Source: Candidatus Tityobacter terrigena
GTDB taxonomy: Bacteria > Vulcanimicrobiota > Vulcanimicrobiia > Vulcanimicrobiales > Vulcanimicrobiaceae
DNA length: 63,490 nucleotides
Reading direction: 5' to 3'
NCBI GenBank assembly: GCA_003156715.1
Contig: PMHO01000054.1
Span: forward strand, 2,749 to 66,238
Positions 38,323-47,715 of the stretch are shown here, piece by piece (within the stretch, counting starts at the first letter, position 1; the number at the start of each line of letters is the position of its first letter). The notes below the pieces were generated by a model. It had not been told where the DNA came from. It made no database searches and saw only the letters and a program-made list of their open reading frames with translations. Position numbers and translations under genes: made by a program.

Positions 38323-39644
38323 GCGAACGAGGTTTGATCGGACATGGTGAACTTGGCGATCTTCGCGGCGGGAACGAGCAGCGTCTGCGGGGCATCGGCC
38401 GACTCCGAGCGATAGAGCTTGTCCGCGAACTCCACGTCGGCAAGCGCGCTCAACATCGACGTGAAGAAGCGGAAATTCCTCAGCGTCTTGGTGAGCCTCC
38501 CGTTTTCGATGAGGTAGACCCCGTCCCGCGTAAGGCCCGTGATCGTGCACGGGCGCGGATCCACCGTTCGCGTATACCAGGTTCGCGATATGAGGATCCC
38601 TCGCTCGGTTTCGGCGATGAGCTGCTCGCGCGACTTGGTTCCCGGCATGACGATCGCGTTCGTGGGATACCCGTCGTGGCCGGTGTTCTCGACGCCGAAT
38701 TTATTGGCGAGATAGGTTGACGACACAATGCCCTTTGGCACGCCCTTTTCGACCAGGACGACCCGCTGGGTGGGCGCTCCGTCGGAAGCAAACGGCTGAT
38801 TTGCAACCCCGGGGTAGCTCCAGTCGTCGATGACGGTGAGATTCGGCGAGAACAGCGGCTTGTCGAGGCGATCGATCAGCCATGAGTCTTGCGATTCCTT
38901 GATTTTGTCGACCGCGAATCCGTAGTAGAGGTTGTTGATGCAGTCGACGAATGCCGGCGGCTCGAGGATCACGGTGTAGGTGCCCGGCGCTAACCCGGCC
39001 GGATCGTCCGAGACGGTCGCCTTCGCTGCAGCGATGTGGGCGCGTTCGGCGGCATCGAGCACCGCGTAGTCGCGGGTCCAGAAATCGGCGTAGCCGCTCG
39101 TCCGTTCGGCGATTGCCTTGATCTCGATGCCGGCGTACGTGCCTTCCCAGGCCGCTTCCACCCCCAAACTATTGGCAATCGCAACGCTGTGTGCTTGGGT
39201 CGTCGTAAAACCGGCAGAACCCAGCGAGGAGCGCTCCATACGGGCGAACACCGCCTTCAATTTGGCGATGCGGTCGGCGGGCGTCGCCTCGGCGGTGGCC
39301 GCAAACACGCTACGCGCCGATGCGCCGATCGCGCCCGGCACCGCGAGGGAAACGAATTCGGGGTTGGCCGGCACGTGAGCCGCTACGTCGGACGCTCGCG
39401 CGACGACGGCTCGCAGTCCTGTCTCGGAGAGATCACCGGTCGTCGAGAGACCCTGCTGCTTGTTCTTCACGAAAGTTACGGATACGGTCGTCGACACCGA
39501 CGCCAGGTTTGCGACCACGTAGTTCCGCGCAAAACGCGAGTAGGCCGCATCGGCGCCGTTGACCTGAACTGAGGCTTGATCGGCGCCGCTTACGAGCGCG
39601 AGCGTTTTCTTTGCAAGCGCAAGGGCCGCTCGCGCGTCAGTCAT
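38319..39644 (-). CDS. TldE/PmbA-family protein, non-catalytic partner of TldD
   Basis: 441 residues from ATG at 39642-39644, overlapping the tldD stop by 8 bp. 'VTFVKNKQQGLSTTGDLSETGLRAVVARA', 'LEPPAFVDCINNLYYGF' and 'GLTRDGVYLIENGRLTKTLRNFRFFTSML' place it in the TldD/PmbA family. It lacks the HExxxH zinc motif, as expected of the TldE (PmbA) half of the heterodimeric TldD/E protease that trims unfolded peptides. Last gene of the boxR run, an unusual setting. Confidence 0.87.
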   Translation of the reverse strand: MTDARAALALAKKTLALVSGADQASVQVNGADAAYSRFARNYVVANLASVSTTVSVTFVKNKQQGLSTTGDLSETGLRAVVARASDVAAHVPANPEFVSLAVPGAIGASARSVFAATAEATPADRIAKLKAVFARMERSSLGSAGFTTTQAHSVAIANSLGVEAAWEGTYAGIEIKAIAERTSGYADFWTRDYAVLDAAERAHIAAAKATVSDDPAGLAPGTYTVILEPPAFVDCINNLYYGFAVDKIKESQDSWLIDRLDKPLFSPNLTVIDDWSYPGVANQPFASDGAPTQRVVLVEKGVPKGIVSSTYLANKFGVENTGHDGYPTNAIVMPGTKSREQLIAETERGILISRTWYTRTVDPRPCTITGLTRDGVYLIENGRLTKTLRNFRFFTSMLSALADVEFADKLYRSESADAPQTLLVPAAKIAKFTMSDQTSFA

Positions 39645-41094
39645 CCGCTTTGACGCCCATTTTGACGCCGGCGAAGCGCGCGTGGGAACAGGCGTGCGAC
39701 GTTCGCCCGAACTGGTTGGGCTCGCCCTTGCCGCAATTCGGCGTTCCCCAAACAACCCAGTCCTGGGCTCCCGCAACGCGATCGAGGCCACCCCAGAAAT
39801 GGGGCGTGACGCCCGTGTACGTCGGTTTGCGATAAAGCCGGGTGCGCTTGCCGTTTTGAATTTCCCAAGCGAGCTGCGTCCCGAATTGGAAGTTCAGCCG
39901 ATGGTCGTCGATCGACCAGGAGCGGATGCCGTCCATCAGGATCCCTTCCTTCGTGTCGGCGACGATGTCTTCGAGCGTGCCTTCACCCGGGGCCAGCGAA
40001 ATGTTGGTCATGCGGACGATCGGCACCGATGCCCAATCCTGCGCGCGCACCGACGCCGTGAGGGGAAGCGACGTTTCAGCTGCCGTGTCGCGCGACGATA
40101 AGAAGGCGCGTAGCATTCCGTTTTCGATCAGTGGGACCGGGCTTGGTTTGGTGCCCTCGTCGTCGTATCCGACGGTCGCCATGCCGAGCGGCAGCGTGTT
40201 GTCGCAAACGACGTTCAGTTTCTCGGACCCGTAGCGCAGTTTCCCGACCTGGTCGGGCTTCGCCCACGAAACGCCGGAAAAGTTGGCCTCCCAACCAAGG
40301 CTGCGGTCGAGTTCCAGCGGATGCCCGATCGATTCGTGCATCTGCAAATTGAGCACCGCGCCGGTCAGGATGAGGTCGCCGGTCATCGCCGGCAGGACCG
40401 GCGCCTTCAAGAGGCTCACCGCATCTTCGCCGAAACGCGTGGCGTTGTTGACCAAGTCGGCTCGCTCGGCGACCTCCCAGCCGCCGCCCTGATACAGACC
40501 GTAGTCGCCGGGGCCGCTGCGAAACTCCGCGTCCCCATCGGCAACCGCGTTACAGCCGGTGCCCGCGCCCGTCTGAACGAGGTGCTGGACGATTGCGCTG
40601 CCGGTCGTGCTGTAGAACTCCTTCGTGCGCGTCTCGTTCCACGAGAAGGCGTAGCCGTACACGATGCTCGCGGAGACGTGAAGGGCTTTTTCCGCCTGGA
40701 GCAAGTAGTCGATCTTCGTTCCGAGGGGCACCGATTTGGGATCGATCGATACGGCGGTCGACCACGTGTCGACGTATTTCTCGACCGGGGTCACGGCGCG
40801 AACGCGTTTGGGAATCAGCGCGGATGCCCGTGCGATAGAAACGGCCCGCGCAGCGGCAGCGTCGAGATCGGCATCCTCGAAGCGGTCGCTGCCGGAGAAA
40901 CCCCACGACCCGTCGACGAGGGCGCGCACCCCATAGCCCACCGTGCGAGAGTTGTCGACGTCGCGAACCACGCCCGTCTGAACGTAGATCGACTCGCTCT
41001 CCGCAATCCAAAATTGAACGTCCGCGTACCCGGCGCCGCGTTTGGAGGCGGTATCGAGAACGCGCGCAGCGTATCGCGCATAGCCGTTGCTCAT
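39637..41094 (-). CDS. tldD: TldD-family zinc metalloprotease subunit
   Basis: 485 residues with HESIGH (253-258), the HExxxH zinc-binding motif, followed by 'LELDRSLGWEANFSG'. The C-terminal Cys is in 'GTPNCGKGEPNQFGRTSHACSHARF', where a third ligand is expected. TldD and TldE form a barrel-shaped protease acting on small unfolded peptides (microcin B17 and CcdA in E. coli). Here it is translationally coupled to an aryl-CoA ligase (overlap of 4 bp at 41091-41094) and to tldE. Confidence 0.92.
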   Translation of the reverse strand: MSNGYARYAARVLDTASKRGAGYADVQFWIAESESIYVQTGVVRDVDNSRTVGYGVRALVDGSWGFSGSDRFEDADLDAAAARAVSIARASALIPKRVRAVTPVEKYVDTWSTAVSIDPKSVPLGTKIDYLLQAEKALHVSASIVYGYAFSWNETRTKEFYSTTGSAIVQHLVQTGAGTGCNAVADGDAEFRSGPGDYGLYQGGGWEVAERADLVNNATRFGEDAVSLLKAPVLPAMTGDLILTGAVLNLQMHESIGHPLELDRSLGWEANFSGVSWAKPDQVGKLRYGSEKLNVVCDNTLPLGMATVGYDDEGTKPSPVPLIENGMLRAFLSSRDTAAETSLPLTASVRAQDWASVPIVRMTNISLAPGEGTLEDIVADTKEGILMDGIRSWSIDDHRLNFQFGTQLAWEIQNGKRTRLYRKPTYTGVTPHFWGGLDRVAGAQDWVVWGTPNCGKGEPNQFGRTSHACSHARFAGVKMGVKADD

Positions 41095-42920
41095 CGCGCG
41101 TTCCTCGACGGCGTGATGACCTCGGCGTCGCGCTCGAGCGCGTACAGGCGCTCGACCAGCGCAGAACGGCGTTCGATCACGCGGCGTTGATTCACCGAAC
41201 CCTTATCCGTGAGCTCGCCATCGGCCGGTGACAGGGGTTCGCTCACCAGGAGCGCGGCGGCGACGTGTTGCGAAGAACCGCCGGCGCGCGCGTTGTGCGC
41301 GGCGAGGGCGTCCGCGATTGCCAAGCGCACGATTTCGGCGCGCGCGAAGTTGTCGTCTTCGCATAGCGCCCGGCAGGCTGCCGCGTTCGGGAAGAGCAGC
41401 GCCACGATCTCTTCCCGGTCGGCGCCGGCGATCACGGCGTCGTCGACGAGCGGCGCGGTTGCGGCGATCAGCGCGAGCCGTAGCGCGCCCGAGTCGACCC
41501 AGGTGCCGCTGCTCAGCTTGAAATTCTCGGCGATCCGCCCGTCGAATAGCAGTCCTTCGACCGGTTTCTTCGGATCCGCAAAACGGATCGCGTCGCCCAT
41601 CCGGTAGAAGCCTTCGTCGTCGAAGGCGGCCTCGGTGAGGTCGGGGCGGCGCCAATAGCCCGGCGTCACCAGCGGCCCGCGTACGCGAACCTCGACCTTG
41701 TATTCCGTCGGAACGAGTTTCAGTTCGGTTCCGGGGCCGGGCAACCCGATGTTTGCCGGATCGTTCAGCGCATAGTGGACGGCGGTCGCCATCGGCGACG
41801 TCTCGGTCGATCCCCAAGCTCCCACGATCGCAACCTCGCGACCGCACCACATTGCGGCGAGCCGGCGCAGTTCGGACCAGGTCGTCGCCGGCAGAGCGGC
41901 GGCGGCGTTGGAAATGAGGTCGAGGTTCGTGAAAAAGCTTTGCGCGAATGCATCGTCGGCGCGCAGCGCTTCGACCAGCAGCCGGTGACCGCGCGGAACG
42001 TTGAAGTAGAGCGTCGGCTTGACTTCGGCGTTGTTACGCACCGAGTCGGCGAAACGCGTTGGAATGGGCCGCCCGTCGTCGATGTAGAGCGTGCCGCCGT
42101 TGAAGAGCACGAGGTTGAAGTTGTGGTTGCCGCCGTAGGTGTGGTGCCAGGGGAGCCAATCGACGATCGTGGGCGGGTGGCTTCGCAGAAACGGCCAGAG
42201 CTGGGCGAGACTCTGCTGGTTCGAGCACAGCATGCGGTGCGTGTTGATGACGCCTTTGGGCTCGCCCGTCGATCCGGAGGTAAAGAGAATCTTCGCGACG
42301 TCGTCGGGCTTCACGCCGGCATGCGCTCGGTCCACGCTGGCCGAGATCGATCCTTGGCTGAGCTCATCGAAGGAGAGCATGCCTGAGCCTTCGGCGCCCG
42401 CACCGGCGACGACGGTCGCTGAGCGCGGGACGATCTCGAGCGCGCTGCGGTAAGCGAGCGCGCTTTCGACGAACACTAGGCGCGGTTCCAGCGCGTCGAG
42501 GATGAACTGCAGGCGGCGCAGGTCGCCGAACTGCGTCGAGTAGGCCGGCGAGATCGGTGCGACCGGAACGCCGGCATACATTGCGGCAAGCGACGCGATC
42601 GCGTGGCGAATCGACGGCTCCGAGAGGATCGCAATCGGGGTCGTCGCGCCCAGGCCGAGCGACAACCAGGCCGATCCCACGGCGCGCACGGCGGCGAGCG
42701 TCTCGCCGTAGGTAAAGAGCTTCCACGCACCGTCGCGACGCTCGGCCAGGAACGGTCGATTGGGAGTAACCCGCGCCCAGCGCTCGAGCTCGCTCGCGAC
42801 GTCGTTGGCGTAGGCTCCCAAAGGCTCGCGCGAACGCAGCAGCGTCGCGCCGTCACGCCGCTCTTCGAGCTCGATTGCCGGCGCGGCGAAGAAGGATCCT
42901 TGCACGACCGTTGCGTTCAT
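41091..42920 (-). CDS. Aryl-CoA ligase, feruloyl-CoA synthase-like
   Basis: 609 residues of the ANL superfamily. 'KILFTSGSTGEPKGVINTHRMLCSNQQ' is the P-loop region, 'DWLPWHHTYGGNHNFNLVLFNGGTLYIDDG' the family-typical motif of feruloyl-CoA synthases, and 'GAWGSTETSPMATAVHY' the A5 motif. Likely activates hydroxycinnamic or other aromatic acids with ATP and CoA. It starts 13 bp after boxR stops, so it is co-regulated with the benzoate regulator. The substrate is not proven, and 'DELTDKGSVNQRRV' replaces the usual catalytic-Lys end ('GELTDKGSVNQRRVIERR'). Confidence 0.87.
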   Translation of the reverse strand: MNATVVQGSFFAAPAIELEERRDGATLLRSREPLGAYANDVASELERWARVTPNRPFLAERRDGAWKLFTYGETLAAVRAVGSAWLSLGLGATTPIAILSEPSIRHAIASLAAMYAGVPVAPISPAYSTQFGDLRRLQFILDALEPRLVFVESALAYRSALEIVPRSATVVAGAGAEGSGMLSFDELSQGSISASVDRAHAGVKPDDVAKILFTSGSTGEPKGVINTHRMLCSNQQSLAQLWPFLRSHPPTIVDWLPWHHTYGGNHNFNLVLFNGGTLYIDDGRPIPTRFADSVRNNAEVKPTLYFNVPRGHRLLVEALRADDAFAQSFFTNLDLISNAAAALPATTWSELRRLAAMWCGREVAIVGAWGSTETSPMATAVHYALNDPANIGLPGPGTELKLVPTEYKVEVRVRGPLVTPGYWRRPDLTEAAFDDEGFYRMGDAIRFADPKKPVEGLLFDGRIAENFKLSSGTWVDSGALRLALIAATAPLVDDAVIAGADREEIVALLFPNAAACRALCEDDNFARAEIVRLAIADALAAHNARAGGSSQHVAAALLVSEPLSPADGELTDKGSVNQRRVIERRSALVERLYALERDAEVITPSRNAR

Positions 42921-42932
42921 GGTGACGGCCTC

Positions 42933-43877
42933 CTAGCGGGAAGCATGCAACACGATCAGGCGAGCGAGGCGTTCGGCGCTTTCGCCCGGCGTGCAACCGC
43001 CGGTTTCGAAGGTCAAATCCGCGTCGCGATAGAGCGGCTCACGCGTGGCCAGAATGCGATTGAGGTCGGCCATCGCCTGCGCGTCGTCTCCCATCGGCCG
43101 CAGGTCCCCCTGTGCGACGACACGCTGCATGTGCTCTTCCGGGGTTGCGCGCAACCATACGGTAAAGCATGCCGCCCGCAAGCGCGCGAACGTCGCGGGC
43201 TCGGACACGATGCCGCCTCCGGTCGCTAGAACGAAACGTTCGCGCGAGGCGAGGATGCTTTCGAGGCTGCGGCGTTCGAATCGCCGGAACCCTGCCTGTC
43301 CGTAAAGATCGAAGATCGTACCGAGCGACATTCCGGTTTCGCGTTCGATCTCACCGTCCAATTCGATGAACGGATCGTCGAAGGCTCGAGCGATTCGCAA
43401 TCCGAGCGAGGTTTTGCCCGCACCCCGCAAGCCGATCAACGCGATGCGGCCCGCTCGTGCAGCACGGTCGACGGCCCCGTAGGCGCCGGCCAGCATGTCG
43501 TGCGCCTCGCGGAGCTGCTCTTGGTCGAGGCGCCGAAGCAGTTCCACGGTATGCGTGAACTGGACCGACTCCTCGACGCCTTCCGTGAGCCGGCCGAGGG
43601 GCACGTCGAGCGCGCGCGCCACCTGCCGCAACAGGAGAACCGAGCCGTTGCCGTGCCCCGCCTCGAGAAGCGCGAGGTAACGCTCGGAAACGCCGGAATC
43701 TTTGGCGAGAATGCGGCGCGTCATGCCGCGGCGCGCACGCGCTTCACGCACGCGTTCGCCGAGCACGCGTAGATAGCGAGATTCCTCTTCGTCGTTCGAT
43801 GCTGCGGCGGGCGCCACGGCGGCGACGACCTGCGGGCGCCGGGCGAGCACTGCGGTCGCGGGGCGGCGCTTTGCCAT
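42933..43877 (-). CDS. boxR: BoxR-type transcriptional regulator (HTH + shikimate kinase-like domain)
   Basis: 314 residues. N-terminal XRE helix-turn-helix: '[36 protein letters not shown]' (about 39-75). The C-terminal shikimate kinase-like domain has P-loop '[17 protein letters not shown]' and '[32 protein letters not shown]'. This fusion is diagnostic of BoxR/BzdR, which bind benzoyl-CoA through the kinase-like domain and repress box or bzd promoters. ATG at 43875-43877 lies 7 nt after a -10 element and lacks a Shine-Dalgarno, so a leaderless mRNA is likely. It leads an operon with the aryl-CoA ligase and tldDE. Confidence 0.94.
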   Translation of the reverse strand: MAKRRPATAVLARRPQVVAAVAPAAASNDEEESRYLRVLGERVREARARRGMTRRILAKDSGVSERYLALLEAGHGNGSVLLLRQVARALDVPLGRLTEGVEESVQFTHTVELLRRLDQEQLREAHDMLAGAYGAVDRAARAGRIALIGLRGAGKTSLGLRIARAFDDPFIELDGEIERETGMSLGTIFDLYGQAGFRRFERRSLESILASRERFVLATGGGIVSEPATFARLRAACFTVWLRATPEEHMQRVVAQGDLRPMGDDAQAMADLNRILATREPLYRDADLTFETGGCTPGESAERLARLIVLHASR

Positions 43878-43913
43878 GTGCAATATACTACACGGCAGGG
43901 TGCGGCCGTGCAA
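43878..43913 (-). promoter_or_regulatory. boxR promoter with TGCA-type operator, leaderless
   Basis: On the minus strand: -35 TTGCAC (43908-43913), 17-bp spacer, -10 TAGTAT (43885-43890), then 7 nt to the boxR ATG. TGCA-N6-TACA (43879-43892) overlaps the -10 and the predicted start of transcription, and resembles the TGCA-containing site in the box promoter. This suggests autorepression by BoxR. Confidence 0.62.
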
Positions 43914-43961
43914 GCTCAAACTGCTCGGCTAGCAACACACCGTCGCAGCCGGAGGAAAACC

Positions 43962-44723
43962 ATGCAGATCGCCGGACACGCCGCAGCCGTCACGGGCGGC
44001 GCCTCGGGCCTTGGAGCCGCGACGGCGCGCGCTCTCGCAGCGCGCGGCGCGAAGGTCGCGGTGTTCGACATCGATCAAACCCACGGTCCCGCGGTGGCCG
44101 AGGAAATCGGCGGGCTCTTCGTCCGGTGCGACGTGGCCGACGAGGCGAGCGCCGAAGCCGCCTTCGCCCAAGCCGAAGCCGCCCATGGAGCAGCGCGCAT
44201 CCTGATCGGGTGCGCGGGGATCGGGCCACCGCAGAAGATCGTTGGCAAGGACGGCCCGATGCCGCTCGACCGTTTCCGGAAAGTGATCGAAGTAAACTTG
44301 ATCGGGACCTTCAACATGATGCGCCTCGCCGCCGCAGCAATGGCGCGGCTCGAGCCGCTCGCTGACGAGGAACGCGGCGTCATCGTGTCGACCGCGTCGG
44401 TCGCCGCTTTCGACGGTCAGATCGGCCAGCCGGCCTACGCGGCGTCGAAGGGCGGGATCGTGGCGCTGACGCTGCCGGCCGCACGCGAACTAGCGCGCAG
44501 CGGCATCCGCGTCTGCACGATCGCTCCCGGCATCTTCGACACGCCCCTGCTCGCATCGTTGCCAGAGGATGCGCGCCGGTCGCTGGCCGCGTCGATACCC
44601 TTTCCGCAGCGGCTGGGAAACCCCAACGAGTTCGCAGCACTCGCGGTTCACATCGTCGAAAACGGAATGCTCAACGGCGAAGTGATCCGACTCGACGGCG
44701 CGATCCGCATGGCCCCCCGCTAG
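43962..44723 (+). CDS. Short-chain dehydrogenase, 3-hydroxyacyl-CoA dehydrogenase type II-like
   Basis: 253 residues. Start ATG 43962 has GGAGG 8 nt upstream. NAD-binding '[31 protein letters not shown]' fits the classical SDR fold with Asp selecting NAD. Active site Ser is in '[15 protein letters not shown]' and the catalytic pair in '[10 protein letters not shown]' (Tyr-x3-Lys). The insertion '[26 protein letters not shown]' is typical of HSD10-like 3-hydroxyacyl-CoA dehydrogenases. It could oxidise 3-hydroxyadipyl-CoA to 3-oxoadipyl-CoA, a missing step of the pathway. Divergent from boxR. Confidence 0.88.
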   Translation: MQIAGHAAAVTGGASGLGAATARALAARGAKVAVFDIDQTHGPAVAEEIGGLFVRCDVADEASAEAAFAQAEAAHGAARILIGCAGIGPPQKIVGKDGPMPLDRFRKVIEVNLIGTFNMMRLAAAAMARLEPLADEERGVIVSTASVAAFDGQIGQPAYAASKGGIVALTLPAARELARSGIRVCTIAPGIFDTPLLASLPEDARRSLAASIPFPQRLGNPNEFAALAVHIVENGMLNGEVIRLDGAIRMAPR

Positions 44724-44874
44724 CGCCCCGCAAGCTTTCCAGTCTCGGGGCTCTTCGGAGGTCCGGTTTTCGTGTTTCCCTTTGTGCGAGAGCTTTTTTG
44801 GACACCGGTGGACCTTGCTGATAAATCCGAGAGTCGTGCCACGCCGTGCCCTAGGCCTCCTTGAAGGTGGAGCG

Positions 44875-44905
44875 AAAGAGGAGCTGACCCTGCTCTCTCC
44901 TCTTT
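44875..44905 (+). other. 5'-UTR hairpin before the GloVer gene
   Basis: Perfect 9-bp stem AAAGAGGAG (44875-44883) / CTCCTCTTT (44897-44905), with a 13-nt loop, ends 5 bp before the ribosome binding site (GGAGG 44910-44914) of the next gene. It could stabilise the message or affect translation start. Confidence 0.45.
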
Positions 44906-44919
44906 GGATGGAGGCTATG

Positions 44920-46290
44920 ATGCTGCGTACGCTGATCCGCTTTGCTGTTTTAGCAATGTGCGGCTCAATTTGGTTTGCGCTCCCTTTGGGTGCCACCACC
45001 AGAGCCCCGATGACGCCGCACGCCAAGCTAACCGTGCCCGAGCTAAGGTCAGCTTGCTGCGGTGCGGTAGCCGAACGTCTCTTCAGTTTTCACTTCAACA
45101 AAAAGGGTAACGCACCTCATGGCGCGTGGCCGCTCGCCGGTTTGACCGCCGACCCAAGCGGTGATGGCGTTTTGTACGGAACGACCTGGGGGGGCGGGAG
45201 CCACGGAGACGGCACGGTCTTCAAGTTGACGCCATCGGCCTCAGGCTATGTAGAAAGCGTTCTTTACTCTTCTCACGGCGGTTCTGAGGGCCAATTCGAG
45301 AACGCTCCGCTACTCGTCGACTCTGCGGGCGCGGTCTACGGGACGACATTCGGCAGCGGTTCGTCACGTTCGTACTGCAACTGCGGCATAGTGTACAAGC
45401 TCACCCCGACAGGGTCGACCTACGCGTTTAGCATTCTCCACCGATTCCGAGGCAAAAGAGACGGCGCTATTACCGGAACGCCCCAAGGCCTGTATCGAGA
45501 CTCGGGCGGCGCACTGTATGGCACCACTTGGACTGGCGGCGAGCCGAAATGCAACTACGGCGCCGGCTGCGGAACTGTATTCAAGCTCACGCCGACGTCA
45601 TCCGGTACCTACACCGAATCCATTCTTTACCGTTTCCAAGGCGGCAAAGACGGGTGGATACCGGGTTCGGCACTGATCGCAGATTCTAGCGGCGCGCTCT
45701 ACGCCACAACGATATTTGGCGGCAACGCAGGGGCCGGGACCATATTCAAGCTGACGCCAACCAGATCCGGGACCTACACCAAGAGCACGATTCACAACTT
45801 TGATGGAAGCGACGGGATGCATCCGAACTCGTCGCTACTCGCCGATTCCAGCGGAGACTTCTTCAGCGTCGCGGGCTACCTCGAGCCTGGCGAAGTATAC
45901 GAACTGACCCCTTCTTCGTCGGGCAGCGGCTACTCATTCCATGTCTTGTTTGCATTTGATAACAGTTACTACGGCGATGGATACAGGCCGCAAAACGTGG
46001 TATTCTGCTCCAGCGCCGGCTCCCTCTGCGGCACTACTGAAGAGGGGGGCAGGGACAGCTTCGGCCTTGCGTTCAAGTTGACTCCCACGCAGAATCCAAA
46101 GAAGCCTTATGTCGAGAGCATTCTTCACAAATTCAGCTACGATGAGGCCTACCCATCGGCCGTCACGATCGACTCCAGCGGAGCGCTCTACGGGACAAGT
46201 TTCGGCGGTAGCTCAAGCTCGACTTTCAGGGGCGGTGGTATTGCGTTCAAAATCAGCGTACCGAGCGACTCGTCGGAGACTTCACATTGA
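44920..46290 (+). CDS. Secreted GloVer tandem-repeat protein
   Basis: 456 residues. Signal peptide MLRTLIRFAVLAMCGSIWFALPLGA. The mature part is built from about eight repeats of 40-55 residues with the pattern 'D..G.LYGTT..GG..G.GTVFKLTP..SG.Y.ESVLY.F.GG.DG', which is the 'GloVer' (TIGR03803) beta-propeller repeat. Function in the family is unknown; the proteins are secreted. ATG 44920 is preferred over 44917 for ribosome-binding spacing. Its DNA is less GC-rich than the surrounding metabolic genes (many A/T third positions), so it may be a later acquisition. Confidence 0.85.
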   Translation: MLRTLIRFAVLAMCGSIWFALPLGATTRAPMTPHAKLTVPELRSACCGAVAERLFSFHFNKKGNAPHGAWPLAGLTADPSGDGVLYGTTWGGGSHGDGTVFKLTPSASGYVESVLYSSHGGSEGQFENAPLLVDSAGAVYGTTFGSGSSRSYCNCGIVYKLTPTGSTYAFSILHRFRGKRDGAITGTPQGLYRDSGGALYGTTWTGGEPKCNYGAGCGTVFKLTPTSSGTYTESILYRFQGGKDGWIPGSALIADSSGALYATTIFGGNAGAGTIFKLTPTRSGTYTKSTIHNFDGSDGMHPNSSLLADSSGDFFSVAGYLEPGEVYELTPSSSGSGYSFHVLFAFDNSYYGDGYRPQNVVFCSSAGSLCGTTEEGGRDSFGLAFKLTPTQNPKKPYVESILHKFSYDEAYPSAVTIDSSGALYGTSFGGSSSSTFRGGGIAFKISVPSDSSETSH

Positions 46291-46299
46291 GGCCCTCAC

Positions 46300-46323
46300 C
46301 TCTGCTTTGCAGAGAGACTTTTT
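46300..46323 (+). terminator. Rho-independent terminator of the GloVer gene
   Basis: Stem CTCTGC (46300-46305) / GCAGAG (46309-46314) with a 3-nt loop is followed by AGACTTTTT. It begins 10 bp after the stop codon. Confidence 0.68.
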
Positions 46324-46535
46324 GACCTGGGCGTTTCAGCGGGAGCGGCGGGCGGCTTGGTGCCGACGTCGGCGCAGTAAACAAGGCGCCACGCGATTTA
46401 TAGACGTTGTAGCGACAGCACAAACAATGTCCTTATCATCCCAAGCCGACACCGTTTGTCGGGTTCCTTCGTCCGTTCGCTTGGCCGCTGCTGCCCATAA
46501 TGACGCCGCCGTCGGGCAGCGATGGTATGGCATTA

Positions 46536-47657
46536 TCACCCCCCGTTTGGAGTATGCAGCGTTCCGCCGACGATGGCGTCAAGCGCAGCGGCTAGTTGCG
46601 TGCGTTCTGAGCGCATGCCGACCGAGATGCGCACGTAGCGGTCGAGCGGAGGGAAAGGCGGTTTGCGCACGTGGATGCGGTAACGCAGTAGGGCATCGAG
46701 TGCGTCTTTGGCGCGCGGCGCGCTGCCGAAGTCGAACAGCACGAAGTTGGTTGCTGAGGGCAGTGTGCGCAGGCCCAAGCGTGCGCCGAGCGCGTGGTAC
46801 TCGGCGCGGCCCTCGGCGATGCGCGTCAAGACGCTAGCGACGAACTCGTCGTCGCCGAGCGCTGCGAGGGCCGCCGCTTGAGCGGGGCGGCTGACCCCGT
46901 ACAGCAGTCGGACCGCATCGAGCGCGGCGATGGCGTCCGGGCTCGCGAGCGCATATCCGACGCGTGCCCCGGCTAGGCCGTATTCCTTGGAAAACGTGCG
47001 CAGGCGAATCATTCGCGGGTCGATCGCGTCACGCGGGAAGCGCGCGTCGCCCTCGAGGAAATTGGCGTATGCCTCATCGTGGATCAGCAACGATCCGTCG
47101 GGGAGCGCGTCGAGGAACGCGACGACGTCGTGCCACGGATGCATCGAACCGCTCGGATTGTCCGGATTTGGCAAGAAGATCAAGGCACCGCCGAGCCGCC
47201 GAGCTGCGTCGAGAAAGCCCTCGAGATCGATGTGCCCGTCCTCTCGGTACGGCACGCGCTCCAAACGTGTCCCGAATCCGGTAACGTGCATTTCAAACGT
47301 CGGAAAGCTGCCGAGCGCAGCAACCGCCGCGCCCCCGTTGGACGCGTAAGCGCGCACGATCCACCCGAGCAAATCGTCGATTCCGGCGCCGACGCTAACG
47401 TTTTTCGGAGAGACACCGTGGCGAGCTGCGATCGCCTCGCGCAAATCGCTCACCGATGGATCGCCGTAGCGATTCGCGCGCTCCGCCTCGGCGCGCATCG
47501 CCGCTATGGCCTTGGGGCTCGGTCCAAAGGGCGACTCGTTGCTTCCGAGCCGCACGATCGTCTCGAGTCCGGCGCCACGCGCAAGCTCCTCGGGGCCGAC
47601 TAGTGCCGCGTGCGCGACGCCTTGCGTCAGTCCGAGCGGCCGCATCGGGGACTTCAC
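46536..47657 (-). CDS. PLP-dependent aminotransferase, HisC-like
   Basis: About 373 residues of fold-type I, histidinol-phosphate aminotransferase subfamily: 'VRLGSNESPFGPSPKAIAAM', 'FLPNPDNPSGSMHP', PLP Lys in 'RTFSKEYGLAGARVGYALA', and 'YVRISVGMRSE' at the end. It may make histidine, but its position directly after paaZ (59 bp) and the known use of HisC paralogues as aromatic aminotransferases make a role in phenylalanine or tyrosine breakdown equally possible. GTG at 47655-47657 follows AAAGG; ATG 47645 and GTG 47678 are alternatives. Confidence 0.83.
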   Translation of the reverse strand: MKSPMRPLGLTQGVAHAALVGPEELARGAGLETIVRLGSNESPFGPSPKAIAAMRAEAERANRYGDPSVSDLREAIAARHGVSPKNVSVGAGIDDLLGWIVRAYASNGGAAVAALGSFPTFEMHVTGFGTRLERVPYREDGHIDLEGFLDAARRLGGALIFLPNPDNPSGSMHPWHDVVAFLDALPDGSLLIHDEAYANFLEGDARFPRDAIDPRMIRLRTFSKEYGLAGARVGYALASPDAIAALDAVRLLYGVSRPAQAAALAALGDDEFVASVLTRIAEGRAEYHALGARLGLRTLPSATNFVLFDFGSAPRAKDALDALLRYRIHVRKPPFPPLDRYVRISVGMRSERTQLAAALDAIVGGTLHTPNGG

Positions 47658-47715
47658 GCCGCCTTTTTCGAAAACCACAACCCGCCCCCTTGAGACGGGC
47701 CTGCGAACGGCGCGG

